Numbered from the stretch's first letter, positions 41,394-51,207 are shown. The stretch: 64,000 nt of DNA from Actinomadura sp. K4S16 (GCF_008327685.1 NZ_BDDE01000034.1:1-64000), one strand, 5' to 3'. The notes: generated by a model from the sequence alone, not told the origin. Numbers and translations are program-made.

Positions 41394-42994
41394 TTCGCCT
41401 CCGGGGTGTAGGCGGCGGAGTCGTCGGGCGCGACCCGCACGTCGATGACGAACGGGCCATCGTGGCCGAGCCCCTCGGCCATGGCGGCCTCCACGTCCGC
41501 GGCGCGGGTGACGGTCCTGCCTTCGCAGCCGAGGCTCCGGGCGAGCGCCACGAAGTCGATGCCGTGGATGTCGGTGCCCGGGACGGTCTCCAGCTCGATC
41601 CGTCGGCCGAGCGCCTTGACGGCGCCGTACCCGTGGTTGTTGAGCACCAGGACGGTCATCGGGACCCGGTGCTGCGCGGCCGTCCAGAGGCTCTGCACCG
41701 AGTACATGGTCGAGCCGTCGCCGATGACGCAGACGATGCGCTCACCCGAGCCGGCGACGGCCCGTCCGACCGCGACGGGCAGGCCCCAGCCGAGCGCGCC
41801 GCTGCCGGTGGTCAGGAAGCCCCCGGCCCGGGTGATGGGCATCCGCGCGTGGAACAGGTCCCGGTGGCTCGGGCACTCCTCGACGATGACGGCGTCCTCG
41901 GGCATCCGCTCGCGGAGCGTCTCGATGACCAGGGCCGGGTCGATCGGGTCGGTGGCCTGCGGCTTGGCGAGCCGCTCGCGCGGCTCGGGGCGCGGCCGGT
42001 CGGCCTTGGCGACGAGCTCCAGCAGCCCGGACACGCCCGCGTCGATCGTGGTGAGGACGCTGGTGCCGACCGGCGCCCACGCGGTCGTCGCCGGGTCGCA
42101 GTCGAAGTGGAACAGCCGCGCGCCCTCGGGAATGACCCGCCCCTCGGAGTGCACGTGGTAGGTGAAGATCGGCGCGCCCAGGGCGAGGATGACGTCGTGC
42201 CCCTCGAGCCGGGCCGAGAGCTGGTCGCGCACGGGCGGCAGGAAGCCGCGGAACAGCGCGTGGTCCTCGGGGAACCCGGAGCGGCCCGACAGCGGGCTGA
42301 TCCACACCGGCGCGCCGGTCCGCTCGGCGAGCTCGACCACGCCGGGCAGCGCGCCCTCGTCCTCGACCCCGGCGCCCACGATGAGGACCGGGTTCGCGGC
42401 CTCGTCCAGCGCCGCGGCCACCTCCCGCAGCGCGGCGGGGGACGCGGTGAAGTCCGTGCGGACCTCGCGGTGCGGGACCGGCTCGGCGGGCCGGTCCCAG
42501 TCGTCCTCGGGCACCGACAGGAACACCGGGCCGCGCGGGTGCGTCATGGCCACCCGGTACGCCTCGGCGAGCGCGGCGGGCACGTCCTCGGCCCGCTCGG
42601 GCTGCCTGCTCCACTTGACGTACGGGCGGGGGAACTGGGCGGGCTCGTCGGCGCCGAGGAACGGGCGGGTCGGCAGCATCGCGCGGGACTGCTGGCCCGC
42701 GATGATGACGACCGGGACCCGGTCGCGGTAGGCGTTGAAGACCGCGCCGAGGGAGTGCCCGACGCCGCCCGCCGAGTGCAGGCTGACCAGGGTCGCGCCG
42801 CCGGTGCCGAGCGAGTGCCCGGCGGCCGCCGCGACCGCCACGGTCTCCTGCAGGGCCAGGACGTACCGGAAGTCGTCCGGGAAGTCGCGGAACATCCGCA
42901 ACTCGGTCGATCCGGGGTTGCCGAAGACGGTGGTCATCCCCACGCTCCGGCAGAAGTCGAAGAAGGCTTCCCGGACGGTGAGCCGAGTAGTCAT
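41390..42994 (-). CDS. mdlC: benzoylformate decarboxylase-like thiamine-diphosphate enzyme
   Basis: 534 aa. It would decarboxylate a 2-oxo acid such as benzoylformate (phenylglyoxylate). The catalytic residues of Pseudomonas putida BFDC have counterparts: Ser29 in FGNPGSTE, Glu50 in LALQETVAV, His73 in SLHSAGG and His280 in FTYHVH. The ThDP/Mg motif is VIGDGSTMYS...NNHGYG. The ATG at 42994 overlaps the permease stop (ATGA). It is placed between the permease and ATPase genes of cassette 2. Substrate specificity within the 2-oxo acid decarboxylases remains an inference. Confidence 0.85.
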   Translation of the reverse strand: MTTRLTVREAFFDFCRSVGMTTVFGNPGSTELRMFRDFPDDFRYVLALQETVAVAAAAGHSLGTGGATLVSLHSAGGVGHSLGAVFNAYRDRVPVVIIAGQQSRAMLPTRPFLGADEPAQFPRPYVKWSRQPERAEDVPAALAEAYRVAMTHPRGPVFLSVPEDDWDRPAEPVPHREVRTDFTASPAALREVAAALDEAANPVLIVGAGVEDEGALPGVVELAERTGAPVWISPLSGRSGFPEDHALFRGFLPPVRDQLSARLEGHDVILALGAPIFTYHVHSEGRVIPEGARLFHFDCDPATTAWAPVGTSVLTTIDAGVSGLLELVAKADRPRPEPRERLAKPQATDPIDPALVIETLRERMPEDAVIVEECPSHRDLFHARMPITRAGGFLTTGSGALGWGLPVAVGRAVAGSGERIVCVIGDGSTMYSVQSLWTAAQHRVPMTVLVLNNHGYGAVKALGRRIELETVPGTDIHGIDFVALARSLGCEGRTVTRAADVEAAMAEGLGHDGPFVIDVRVAPDDSAAYTPEAK

Positions 42995-43839
42995 GCGTTG
43001 GCCTTTCGGGCCCCGCGGTGCCGGGCGAGGACGCGCCGCTCCACCACGAGGAGGATCGAGTTGAACAGGTAGCCGAGGACGCCGAGGAGCACGATCACCG
43101 ACCACAGGGTGCCGAGGTCGGACTGGCTCTGGGCGTTGGTCAGCAGGAAGCCGAGCCCGTCGGAGGTGCCGGGCAGCAGCTCGGAGAACACCATGAGGAT
43201 CAGCGACAGGGACAGCGCGAGCCGCAGCCCGGCGAAGATCTTCGGCAGCGCCGACGGCACGATGACGAACCGGATCCGGTCGAGCGCGGAGAGCCGGAAC
43301 ACCTGGGCCGTGTCCATCTGCACGGGGTCGACGCTGCGGGCGCCGTCCGCGGTGTTGAGCAGGATCGGCCAGATGGCGCTGAAGATGATCGACGCGACCT
43401 GCATCTGCGTGCCGAGGTCGAAGAGCACGATGAACACCGGCACCAGGGTCGGCGGCGGGATCACCCGGGCGAACTGCAGCAGCGGCTGCAGGTAGGCCAG
43501 CACCCGCTGGGAGCGGCCGAGCGCGATGCCGAGGACGACCCCGACCACGATCGACATCGCCAGCGCCAGGAACATCCGGCCGAGGCTGGGCGCGATGGAG
43601 TCGCCCGCCTCGGAGGTGAGGTACAGGTGGTCGGCCGGGCCGGACAGCCACAGCTCCCGCATCCGCCGGACGATCTCCGAGGGCGGGGGGAAGAAGGTGC
43701 TGTCGGCGGCCCGCGTCGCCGCCTCCCAGACCGCGACGAGCAGGACCAGCGGGAGCAGCCGGTGCAGCAGGCCGCCGGCGATGCGGGCGGCCGCGCCGCG
43801 GGTGCGGGCGCGGGGCGCGCCGATGGTCGCCGCGGTCAC
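42991..43839 (-). CDS. ABC transporter permease (SsuC-like), cassette 2
   Basis: 282 aa. FFPPPSEIVRRMRELWLSGPADHLY then six helices; EAA loop VFRLSALDRIRFVIVPSALPKIFAGLRLALS. It corresponds to the 37881 permease in cassette 1 (shared FxPPPTxI and PKIFAGLR). The GTG start at 43839 overlaps the upstream stop; GAGGAG is upstream. Confidence 0.9.
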   Translation of the reverse strand: MTAATIGAPRARTRGAAARIAGGLLHRLLPLVLLVAVWEAATRAADSTFFPPPSEIVRRMRELWLSGPADHLYLTSEAGDSIAPSLGRMFLALAMSIVVGVVLGIALGRSQRVLAYLQPLLQFARVIPPPTLVPVFIVLFDLGTQMQVASIIFSAIWPILLNTADGARSVDPVQMDTAQVFRLSALDRIRFVIVPSALPKIFAGLRLALSLSLILMVFSELLPGTSDGLGFLLTNAQSQSDLGTLWSVIVLLGVLGYLFNSILLVVERRVLARHRGARKANA

Positions 43840-44645
43840 GATGCACCACTCCTCTGGGCCTTGTGCCAGCGGAACACGCGGTCCTCGCCCTGTCCCAGCA
43901 CGGTGTCGATGATGAGGCCGAGGCAGCCGGCCCACACCGTCCCGGCGAGGACGTCGGTGGTCCCGTCCGGGACGTTGCCGGCCGTCGCGATGAACATGCC
44001 GAGACCGTCGCCGAAGCCGGAGAGGATCTCGGTGCCGACGGCCAGGATGAGCGCGATGGACGCGGCCAGCCGCACACCCGTCGCGATGAACGGGGCGGCG
44101 CTGGGCAGCGACACGCGCAGCAGCACCTGGAACCGGCTGAACCCGAAGCTGCGCAGCGTCTCCTTGGCCGTGGGGTCGACGTCGTCCAGCCCGTAGATCG
44201 TGTTGAACAGGATGGGCCAGCTGGACGCGTAGACGATCAGCGGCACCTCCATCTCCAGACCGGACCCGAGGACCAGCGCGGCGAGCGGGATGAGCGCCAC
44301 CGACGGGATCGGGCGCAGGAACTCCACGATGGCGCGGACCCCGGTGTTCACCGCGGGGACGCTGCCGAGCAGCAGCCCGAGCGGGATCGCGACCGCGCAG
44401 GCGATCAGCAGGCCGAGCGCCCACGCGGTGAGGGTCACCCGGACGTTGAACAGGAACTCGGTGTCGCCCGCGAGCTCGAACGCGCGGGCGGTGATGCTGG
44501 AGGCGGGGGGCAGAAAGGAACGGTCCACAATCCCGGCGCGGCCCAGCAGCTCGCTCGCCAGGAACAGGACCGCCACCCCGGCGGCCCCCCGCGCCCAGAC
44601 TCCTGGGCGCGAGAGGCCGCGGGGCGGCGTGGGCTCGTGTGCCAT
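43836..44645 (-). CDS. ABC transporter permease (SsuC-like), cassette 2
   Basis: 269 aa. Hydrophobic core with EFLRPIPSVALIPLAALVLGSG and EAA loop FGFSRFQVLLRVSLPSAAPFIATGVRLAAS; counterpart of the 38738 permease. It follows the binding-protein gene by 21 bp and overlaps the next permease. Confidence 0.9.
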   Translation of the reverse strand: MAHEPTPPRGLSRPGVWARGAAGVAVLFLASELLGRAGIVDRSFLPPASSITARAFELAGDTEFLFNVRVTLTAWALGLLIACAVAIPLGLLLGSVPAVNTGVRAIVEFLRPIPSVALIPLAALVLGSGLEMEVPLIVYASSWPILFNTIYGLDDVDPTAKETLRSFGFSRFQVLLRVSLPSAAPFIATGVRLAASIALILAVGTEILSGFGDGLGMFIATAGNVPDGTTDVLAGTVWAGCLGLIIDTVLGQGEDRVFRWHKAQRSGAS

Positions 44646-44666
44646 GAGCTGATCAGTGTCCCCGGG

Positions 44667-45647
44667 TCACGACGTCGGGTGGAAGAGGATCGTCTTGAGG
44701 TCCGGCTTCTGCGTGAGCAGGCCCGAGGTCTGCATCAGCTCGGCGACCCGCTGCATGCGGGTGGTGCTCAGCGAGGTGGGGTAGGCCGGCAGCGTGATGA
44801 CCGAGGCCACCTGCGGGTCGATCTTGGCGTAGGAGGGCAGGACCTCCTCGACCTTCTTGCGGTCCTGGGAGGCCATCTTCTGCGCCTTGATGATCGCCCG
44901 CTGGAAGGCGGCGGCCGTCTTCGGGTACTTCTGCGAGAACTCCTGCGTGGTCACGTAGCCGCTGATGGGAAGGCCGGTCACCGGCTCGCTGCCGCCGTCC
45001 ACGACGACCCGGGCGCCGAACTTCTTCTCACTGTCGGACAGGAACGGCTCGACGGTGTGAATGGCGTCGACGTCCCCCTTCTGCAGGGCGGGCGCCATCG
45101 CCGGGAACGGCACCTGGACGTACTGGACCTTCTTCGGGTCGACGTTGTTGGCCTTGAGAATGGCGTCCAGCGTCAGCGACTGGATGTTGTTCAGGATGTT
45201 GACCGCGACCTTCTTGCCCTCCAGGTCCTTGGCGGACTTGATCTTGGAGTCGGGCATGACGAGCACGTTCATCATGTTCGAGGTGAGCTGGGCCCCCTCG
45301 GCCAGGATGCTGAGCTTCAGCGCCCCCTTCTCGTTGGCCTGCATGAACGACACGTAGTTCGCCCCGGCGATGACGTCCACCTCGCCGGCCTTGAGGGCGG
45401 GCAGCGCCTTGATGCTCTGCTGGACCGGAACGATCTTGACGTCCAGGCCCTCTTCCTTGAACAGCTTCGCCTTCTGGGCGATGTGCAGGGCCGCGCCGTC
45501 CACCAGCGGCAGCGAGGCCACCTTGATGGAGTCCTTCTCCAAGCCCTTGCCGCCGCCGGAGGAGTCGTCTCCGCCGCAGCCCGTCATGAGCGAGGCGACC
45601 AGGGTGAGCGCGCTGACCAGCGCTGAAACACGTAGGGATTGCCGCAT
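44667..45647 (-). CDS. ABC transporter substrate-binding lipoprotein (NMT1/SsuA-like), cassette 2
   Basis: 326 aa. Lipobox TLVASLMTGCGG; mature NMT1-like fold (ALHIAQKAKLFKEEGLDVKIVP; KAGEVDVIAGANYVSFMQ; PAMAPALQKGDVDAIHTVEPF). The ATG at 45647 has AAGGAG upstream. First gene of the roughly 10-kb minus-strand operon, so the main promoter should lie in 45650-46250. Confidence 0.9.
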   Translation of the reverse strand: MRQSLRVSALVSALTLVASLMTGCGGDDSSGGGKGLEKDSIKVASLPLVDGAALHIAQKAKLFKEEGLDVKIVPVQQSIKALPALKAGEVDVIAGANYVSFMQANEKGALKLSILAEGAQLTSNMMNVLVMPDSKIKSAKDLEGKKVAVNILNNIQSLTLDAILKANNVDPKKVQYVQVPFPAMAPALQKGDVDAIHTVEPFLSDSEKKFGARVVVDGGSEPVTGLPISGYVTTQEFSQKYPKTAAAFQRAIIKAQKMASQDRKKVEEVLPSYAKIDPQVASVITLPAYPTSLSTTRMQRVAELMQTSGLLTQKPDLKTILFHPTS

Positions 45648-46277
45648 TGGGCACTCCTTAACTCGAAGGGGGAAGCTGCTTCGGCAGGGCATGGGCCGAC
45701 CAAGGCATGCGAGCCAGGGGGACCGACTGTAGCCGCGACACCCGCCGTGCCCGAAGATCACGTGCGCCGGGAGCGTATCGCGGACCCCCCGGTCGAAGGC
45801 GATTCGGTCTGAATTGTGTGACTCTCTTGTGTCCTTGGGAGGCCCCCGGCCAATCGCCGGAAGCGTGCGCGGCCGTTCGCAAAATGCGCCCGGATAAAGG
45901 CTTCCCGCGGGGCTTGGTGACGATCCACGCCCAAGCCTATTCGCAGAGTGAGCGGACCGAGGTCCTGTGGCGCCGGAAGGCCCGCGTTCCGGGGCGCCCC
46001 GGCGAAGGCGAGCAGGTGGCGTCACTTTTCGCGGTCGAGTGATCACGAAGCGTCCCTGTGCGCAGCGTGACCCCGCATGCTCAGCGAATCGGACATATAG
46101 GCATAAAGTCATGATCGAGTCATTGGAAGATATCGACTCCCCTATGGTCCTTTGCGGCCTATCCGTGGATGTGCTGCAATGTCGTGCGCCGGAGGCGGAG
46201 ACGATGTTGCATTAACCCTTCGCGGCGGCGACGTCACGGAGAGTGCGGCATTGTGAGGGAGAGGGTGTAAACGGCGG
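45648..46277. other. 630-bp divergent control region
   Basis: It separates the uptake operon (minus) from the conservon (plus). No gene is supported. The right half (46050-46220) is much lower in GC than its surroundings, with GGACATATAGGCATAAAG and TCATTGGAAGATATCGAC, a plausible promoter zone. I could not assign promoters with confidence. Confidence 0.5.
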
Positions 46278-49200
46278 ATGCAACCAAGCGACGAGGGTCG
46301 CGACCATCCTCGGCCTGGTGACGTCGAGGTGCGGTCGGACCATTCGAGACGGTCGGGCAGGCTGAGCCTGCGGAACTGGCGCGTGCCGCAGCGGCTCATC
46401 GTGCTGATCCTGGTCCCGACGGTCGCCGCCGTCGTGCTCTCCGGACTGCGCATCTCCGGCTCGGTCAGCGATGCGGAGACGTACGGGCGCGTCGAGCGGA
46501 TGGCCGAGCTCGGGCAGGGGATCACCGAGTTCGTCCAGGAGTTCTCCGCGGAGCGGGACCTGGCGGTCGAGTACATCGCGGCCGGCCGGCCGGAGGTGCT
46601 CCTGCAGCCCCTGGAGGCGCAGCAGCGCAAGACCGACGCCCTGGTCGCCAGGGTGCGGGCGCTGACCGTCCCCATCGACGGCTCCTACGGCACCGAGGCG
46701 GTCCGCGACGCCACCACGGTCAAGAGCCGTGTCGACGGGGTCAAGGCGCTGCGCTCCCTGGTGGTCGGCACGAAGGTCCCCGCCTTCATCGTGCTGCAGA
46801 AGTACACCGAGTCCGCCCAGGAGCTGACCGGCGTCCTCGACGGCATCTCGCAGAACGTGGCCGACGACACGCTCGCGGAGTCCAGCCGTGCGCTGGGCGC
46901 CCTGGCCCGCGCCAAGGAGGCGGTCTCCCGGCAGCGGGCCCTGCTCCTCATCGCCGCGCGGGAACGGCGACTCGACTCCCAGGAGCTGAACGCTCTCACC
47001 GCCGCCCGCTCCCAGGAGGACAGCGAGCTCGCCGCCTTCCGCGGCTCGGCCTCCCTCGAGCAGATCCAGCGGTTCGAGGACACCGTCGTCGGCACCAAGA
47101 TCGACCAGGCGCGGGACCTGCGGCAGCGGGTGATCCAGGCGACGACGGCGAGCGGCGGCCTGCTGCCCCTCCCGCTCGCCACCTCCGGGTCCGCCAAGCT
47201 CATCCGCGCCTCGCTCACCTCCATGATCGACCAGATGCGCGCGGTCGAGCGGTACCTGGGGGACCGGATCGAGGCGCAGAGCGAGCAGAGCGTCGCCGAC
47301 GCGCGGACCGCCGCCGCCATCGACGCGGTCGTCGTCGCTGTCCTGCTGCTCATCGTCCTGCTGATCACGATCGTGATGGCCCGGTCGCTGGTGCGGCCGC
47401 TGCGCCGGCTGCAGTCGGGCGCGCTCGACGTGGCCAACGCGCGGCTGCCCGGCCTGGTCGACCGGCTGCGCGATCCCGAGGCCGCCGCCGGCGGCATCGA
47501 GGTCAAGCCGATCGAGATCGACTCCACCGACGAGATCGGCCAGGTCGCGCGGGCCTTCGACGAGGTCCACCGGGAGGCGGTCCGGCTGGCCGCCGACGAG
47601 GCCGTGCTGCGCGGCAACATCAACGCGATGTTCGTCAACCTCTCCCGCCGCAGCCAGTCCCTGATCGAGCGGCAGCTGCGCCTGATCGAGGAGCTGGAGC
47701 AGAGCGAGCGCGACGAGGAGCAGCTCGGCAACCTGTTCCGGCTGGACCACCTCGCCACCCGCATGCGTCGCAACAACGAGAACCTCCTCGTCCTCGGCGG
47801 CCAGGAGCAGGTGCGCCGGTGGAACCAGCCCGTCCCGCTGATCGACGTCGTCCGCGCGTCGCTGTCCGAGGTGGAGCAGTACGAGCGCGTCGCGCTGCGG
47901 GTTCAAGGCGACATGACGGTCGTCGGCCCGGTCGTCAACGACCTCGTCCACCTGCTGGCGGAGCTGGTCGAGAACGCCACCGTCTTCTCCTCCGACAACA
48001 CCAGGGTGACGGTCTCCGGGCAGATGCTGAGCGGCGGCGGCTGCATGCTGCAGATCACCGACAACGGCGTCGGCATGTCGCCCGAGGAGCTGGAGCAGGC
48101 CAACTGGCGGCTGGCGAACCCGCCCGTCATCGACTTCTCCGCGGCCCGCCGCATGGGCCTGTTCGTGGTCGGCCGCCTGGCCGTCCGGCACGGGATCCGC
48201 GTCGAGCTGCGGGCCGCCCAGGGCGGCGGCCTCACCGCGTTCGTGGTGCTGCCGGACGCGGTGGTCACGCCGGGCGAGTCCGGCGGCATCGGCACCCGGC
48301 CCGGCCTCGCCCCGCGCGAGGCCGGCGCCCACGGCCAGCTCGCCGCGCTCACGACCGCCGGCGAGCCGCCCGCGGGCGCGTTCCGGCAGGACGACTACGG
48401 GCCCGCCCCCGCCATGGGGGGCGGCACCGGTCCGCAGCCCATGGCCGGCGGCACGGGCGCCCACCCCATGGTCGGCGGCACCGGTCCGCTGCGCGCGGTC
48501 CGGGGCGCCACCGGCCCGCAGCCGAGCGTCACCGAGACCGGGCCGATCCCGGCCCAGGGCTTGCACGACCCCTACACCACCGGCGCGCAGCCCGCGGTCC
48601 CGCCCGCGGAGCGGCCCCCGTCGCGGGACCGGCGGGTCCCGTCCGACGACCCCTACGTGACCGGCGAGCGGCAGGCGCCGCGCCGGCCGGGGGAGCTGCC
48701 GGTCCGCGAGCCGGGCACCCATCTGCAGGGCCGCCCGTCCGACGGCGGCTCCTCGAACGGCCTCTTCCAGCCGCGCAACGAGCGCTCGCAGGAGGTCGCG
48801 GACACCGGCGCCAACGGGGCCTACGGGCCGGGCGGGCGCACCGGGCCGCAGTCCGTCGTGCCGGAGGCGCAGCCGATGGTGCCAGAGCCCGGCGGCGCGC
48901 GGCAGATCCCGTGGGAGACCGGGCCGCTGGAGCAGGTCGGCCCGAACCCGGCGGGGGCCTCCGACCCCTACGCCGAGGACGTCCCGCCCATGTCCGCTCC
49001 GAACATGCCGGAGGGCCCCATCCCCGAACCACCACCCGTTCCCGAACCGGCCGTGCGGGCCGCGGCGGCCGCACAGCCGGAGCCGAAGGCCCCGCCGCGG
49101 CTGCCCGAGCGCTCGCCCATCTTCGACGCGATGCAGTCGGAGTGGTTCCAGCGCAGGTCGGGCGAAGCGGGCGGCGAGGATCCGTCCAAGGGCTGGGAGT

Positions 49201-49601
49201 CCCCGGCCGACGCGGGCTTCCGCGCGGCCGAGGCGGCCCGTGAACCGGTGGCGGCGAGCCGCACCAACGTCGGACTGCCCAAGCGGGTGCCCGGCAAGAA
49301 CCGCATCCCCGGGGCCGTCGGCCGCGGGGCGCAGGACGCGCCCCAGGCGCCGGCGGGCCCGCCGCAGGGCGCCCGGCGGCCGCAGGGGCAGCCGGTCCTC
49401 GGGCAGCAGGCGCAGGGCCTGCCGCCCGAGATCCCGCAGGGGCAGCAGGCGCAGGGCCACGGCCAGTCGGCCGACGTTGTACGCAACCGCTTCGCGAGCC
49501 TGCAGCGCGGCGTCCACCGCGGACGCCACGAGGCTCGCGGCGCAGGCACGTCAGGTGAGGCGCCGTCACAGGGTGACGGCGAGACAGGAGGCACCCGGTG
49601 A
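46278..49601 (+). CDS. cvnA: conservon sensor histidine kinase (CvnA-like, NIT domain)
   Basis: 1107 aa. TM1 at about residues 38-58, an extracytoplasmic NIT (nitrate/nitrite-sensing-type) region to about 345, TM2 at about 346-369, HAMP-like linker, H-box RLDHLATRMRRNNENLL near 487, and a HATPase domain with N-box LLAELVENATVFSS, DNGVGMSPEEL and GLFVVGRLAVRHG. The last 430 residues are Pro/Gly-rich and likely disordered. In Streptomyces, conservon kinases work with the following LC7, DUF742 and GTPase proteins as a membrane signalling complex. Its stop overlaps the next gene (GTGA). Confidence 0.9.
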   Translation: MQPSDEGRDHPRPGDVEVRSDHSRRSGRLSLRNWRVPQRLIVLILVPTVAAVVLSGLRISGSVSDAETYGRVERMAELGQGITEFVQEFSAERDLAVEYIAAGRPEVLLQPLEAQQRKTDALVARVRALTVPIDGSYGTEAVRDATTVKSRVDGVKALRSLVVGTKVPAFIVLQKYTESAQELTGVLDGISQNVADDTLAESSRALGALARAKEAVSRQRALLLIAARERRLDSQELNALTAARSQEDSELAAFRGSASLEQIQRFEDTVVGTKIDQARDLRQRVIQATTASGGLLPLPLATSGSAKLIRASLTSMIDQMRAVERYLGDRIEAQSEQSVADARTAAAIDAVVVAVLLLIVLLITIVMARSLVRPLRRLQSGALDVANARLPGLVDRLRDPEAAAGGIEVKPIEIDSTDEIGQVARAFDEVHREAVRLAADEAVLRGNINAMFVNLSRRSQSLIERQLRLIEELEQSERDEEQLGNLFRLDHLATRMRRNNENLLVLGGQEQVRRWNQPVPLIDVVRASLSEVEQYERVALRVQGDMTVVGPVVNDLVHLLAELVENATVFSSDNTRVTVSGQMLSGGGCMLQITDNGVGMSPEELEQANWRLANPPVIDFSAARRMGLFVVGRLAVRHGIRVELRAAQGGGLTAFVVLPDAVVTPGESGGIGTRPGLAPREAGAHGQLAALTTAGEPPAGAFRQDDYGPAPAMGGGTGPQPMAGGTGAHPMVGGTGPLRAVRGATGPQPSVTETGPIPAQGLHDPYTTGAQPAVPPAERPPSRDRRVPSDDPYVTGERQAPRRPGELPVREPGTHLQGRPSDGGSSNGLFQPRNERSQEVADTGANGAYGPGGRTGPQSVVPEAQPMVPEPGGARQIPWETGPLEQVGPNPAGASDPYAEDVPPMSAPNMPEGPIPEPPPVPEPAVRAAAAAQPEPKAPPRLPERSPIFDAMQSEWFQRRSGEAGGEDPSKGWESPADAGFRAAEAAREPVAASRTNVGLPKRVPGKNRIPGAVGRGAQDAPQAPAGPPQGARRPQGQPVLGQQAQGLPPEIPQGQQAQGHGQSADVVRNRFASLQRGVHRGRHEARGAGTSGEAPSQGDGETGGTR

Positions 49602-50050
49602 GCGGGCAGGATCTCAACTGGTTGGTGACGAACTTCGCGGACCGTGTCCCGAAGGTCGCGCACGCCGTCGTGGTCTCCTCGGACGGACTGCCGATGGCGT
49701 ACTCGGCGGGCTTCCCGCCCGAGCGGGCGGACCAGCTTTCGGCGATCGCCTCGGGACTGATGAGCCTGACGCAGGGCGCGGCGAAGATCTTCGACGCCGG
49801 CGGGGTGAGCCAGACCGTCGTGGAGATGGACCGCGGACTGCTGTTCGTCATGTCCATCACGAACGGGTCGGTGTTCGCGGTGCTCGCGGCCCCCGACTGC
49901 GATCTCGGGCTGGTGGCGTACGAGATGACGCTCCTGGTGGAGCGGGTGGGGCGGGTGCTGACGCCCGCCCTGCGCACCCAGGAGCAGCAGCAGCCCCCGT
50001 ACTCGGGGCCTTCCGTGACCGAGATGGGCGCGGGGCCCGCCCGCTATTGA
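49598..50050 (+). CDS. cvnB: roadblock/LC7-domain protein (CvnB-like)
   Basis: 150 aa. Roadblock/LC7 fold: NWLVTNFADRVPKVAHAVVVSSDGLPMAYS and MDRGLLFVMSITNGSVFAVLAAPDCDLGLVAYEMTLLVERVG. It probably acts as a GTPase-regulating partner of CvnD. The GTG start overlaps the kinase stop. Confidence 0.93.
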   Translation: MSGQDLNWLVTNFADRVPKVAHAVVVSSDGLPMAYSAGFPPERADQLSAIASGLMSLTQGAAKIFDAGGVSQTVVEMDRGLLFVMSITNGSVFAVLAAPDCDLGLVAYEMTLLVERVGRVLTPALRTQEQQQPPYSGPSVTEMGAGPARY

Positions 50051-50080
50051 CCGTGACTGACTCTGACGGAGGTCGGCGAC

Positions 50081-50536
50081 ATGGATCGAGGCAGTCCCTT
50101 CGGGGGCGGTCCCGGCGGCGGCGGCCGCTGGCCGGGTGACCAGGGGCGCGTCCCCGTGCAGGGCCGGCCCCCGGAGCGGGAGGAGAGCGAGGGCAGCTCT
50201 CTCGTGCGCCCGTACGCGGTCACCGGGGGGCGCACCAAGCCGCGCTACGACTTGGCCATCGAGGCGCTGGTCACCGCGGCGCCCTACCCGCCGCGGGACG
50301 TGGCCGTGCTGACCCCGGAGTACCGGGCGATCATGGACCTGTGCCGCTCGGCGCGCTCGGTCGCCGAGGTCTCCGCGCTGCTGCGCCTGCCGCTCGGGGT
50401 CGCGCGGGTCCTCGTCGCCGACATGGCCGTCGAGGGGCTGCTGCGCCTGCACCAGTCGCAGTCCCCCACCACCGCCGGCGGACAGCCGGACCTCCGCTTG
50501 CTAGAAAGGGTGCTCAGTGGCCTTCGGAAGCTCTGA
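50081..50536 (+). CDS. cvnC: DUF742 protein (CvnC-like)
   Basis: 151 aa. Gly-rich N-terminus then DUF742: SLVRPYAVTGGRTKPRYDLAIEALV and EYRAIMDLCRSARSVAEVSALLRLPLGVARVLVADMAVEGLL, a winged-helix-like module. It overlaps cvnD by 20 bp, so expression is coupled. Confidence 0.93.
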   Translation: MDRGSPFGGGPGGGGRWPGDQGRVPVQGRPPEREESEGSSLVRPYAVTGGRTKPRYDLAIEALVTAAPYPPRDVAVLTPEYRAIMDLCRSARSVAEVSALLRLPLGVARVLVADMAVEGLLRLHQSQSPTTAGGQPDLRLLERVLSGLRKL

Positions 50537-51185
50537 CCAGGTCCCGGGGCCGCACGGCGGGGAGGCCGAGCTGACCTCGGTCAAGATCGTCGTCGGTGGC
50601 GGCTTCGGCGTCGGCAAGACCACGTTCGTCGGCTCCGTCTCGGAGATCATGCCGCTCACCACCGAGGCGGTGATGACGGCGGCCAGCGCCGACGTGGACG
50701 ACCTGTCGGCCGTCCCGGACAAGACGACCACCACGGTCGCGATGGACTTCGGCCGCGTGTCGCTGGACAGCGAGCTGATCCTCTACCTGTTCGGCACCCC
50801 GGGGCAGCACCGCTTCTGGTTCATGTGGGACGACCTGGTGCGCGGCGCGATCGGCGCCGTCGTCCTGGTCGACACCCGCCGGCTGGAGGACTGCTTCGCC
50901 GCGGTGGACTACTTCGAGGAGCTCGGCCTGCCGTTCGTGGTGGGCGTCAACGGGTTCCACGGCGAGTTCCAGTACGCCGTCGAGGACATCCGCGAGGCCC
51001 TGTCGATCAGCGCGCACGTGCCGATCGTGCAGTGCGACGCGCGCAGCCGCGAGTCCACCAAGCAGGTGCTGATCACGCTGGTCAAGCACGCGATGACGGT
51101 GCACGCCGCCGGAGCGCACGCCGCCGCGCCCGCACCGGGCGCGCCCGGCGGCCAGCTCGGCACCACGTCCCCGAGCTGGACCTGA
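50517..51185 (+). CDS. cvnD: conservon ATP/GTP-binding protein (CvnD-like GTPase)
   Basis: 222 aa. Ras-like small GTPase: P-loop GGGFGVGKTTFVGSVSE, switch TTTTVAMDFGR, and LFGTPGQHRFWFMWDDL (G3). It is the output module of the conservon. The GTG at 50517 lies inside cvnC. The C-terminal 25 residues are Ala/Pro/Gly-rich. No cytochrome P450 (CvnE) follows, unlike some conservons. Confidence 0.93.
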   Translation: MAFGSSDQVPGPHGGEAELTSVKIVVGGGFGVGKTTFVGSVSEIMPLTTEAVMTAASADVDDLSAVPDKTTTTVAMDFGRVSLDSELILYLFGTPGQHRFWFMWDDLVRGAIGAVVLVDTRRLEDCFAAVDYFEELGLPFVVGVNGFHGEFQYAVEDIREALSISAHVPIVQCDARSRESTKQVLITLVKHAMTVHAAGAHAAAPAPGAPGGQLGTTSPSWT

Positions 51186-51207
51186 GCCCGTCCTCCCGGT
51201 GATGCGG

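Noticed and set aside
45648..46277. Short open frames in the divergent control region
   Set aside because: No ribosome sites, no hydrophobic or domain patterns; the lower-GC half looks like a promoter region.
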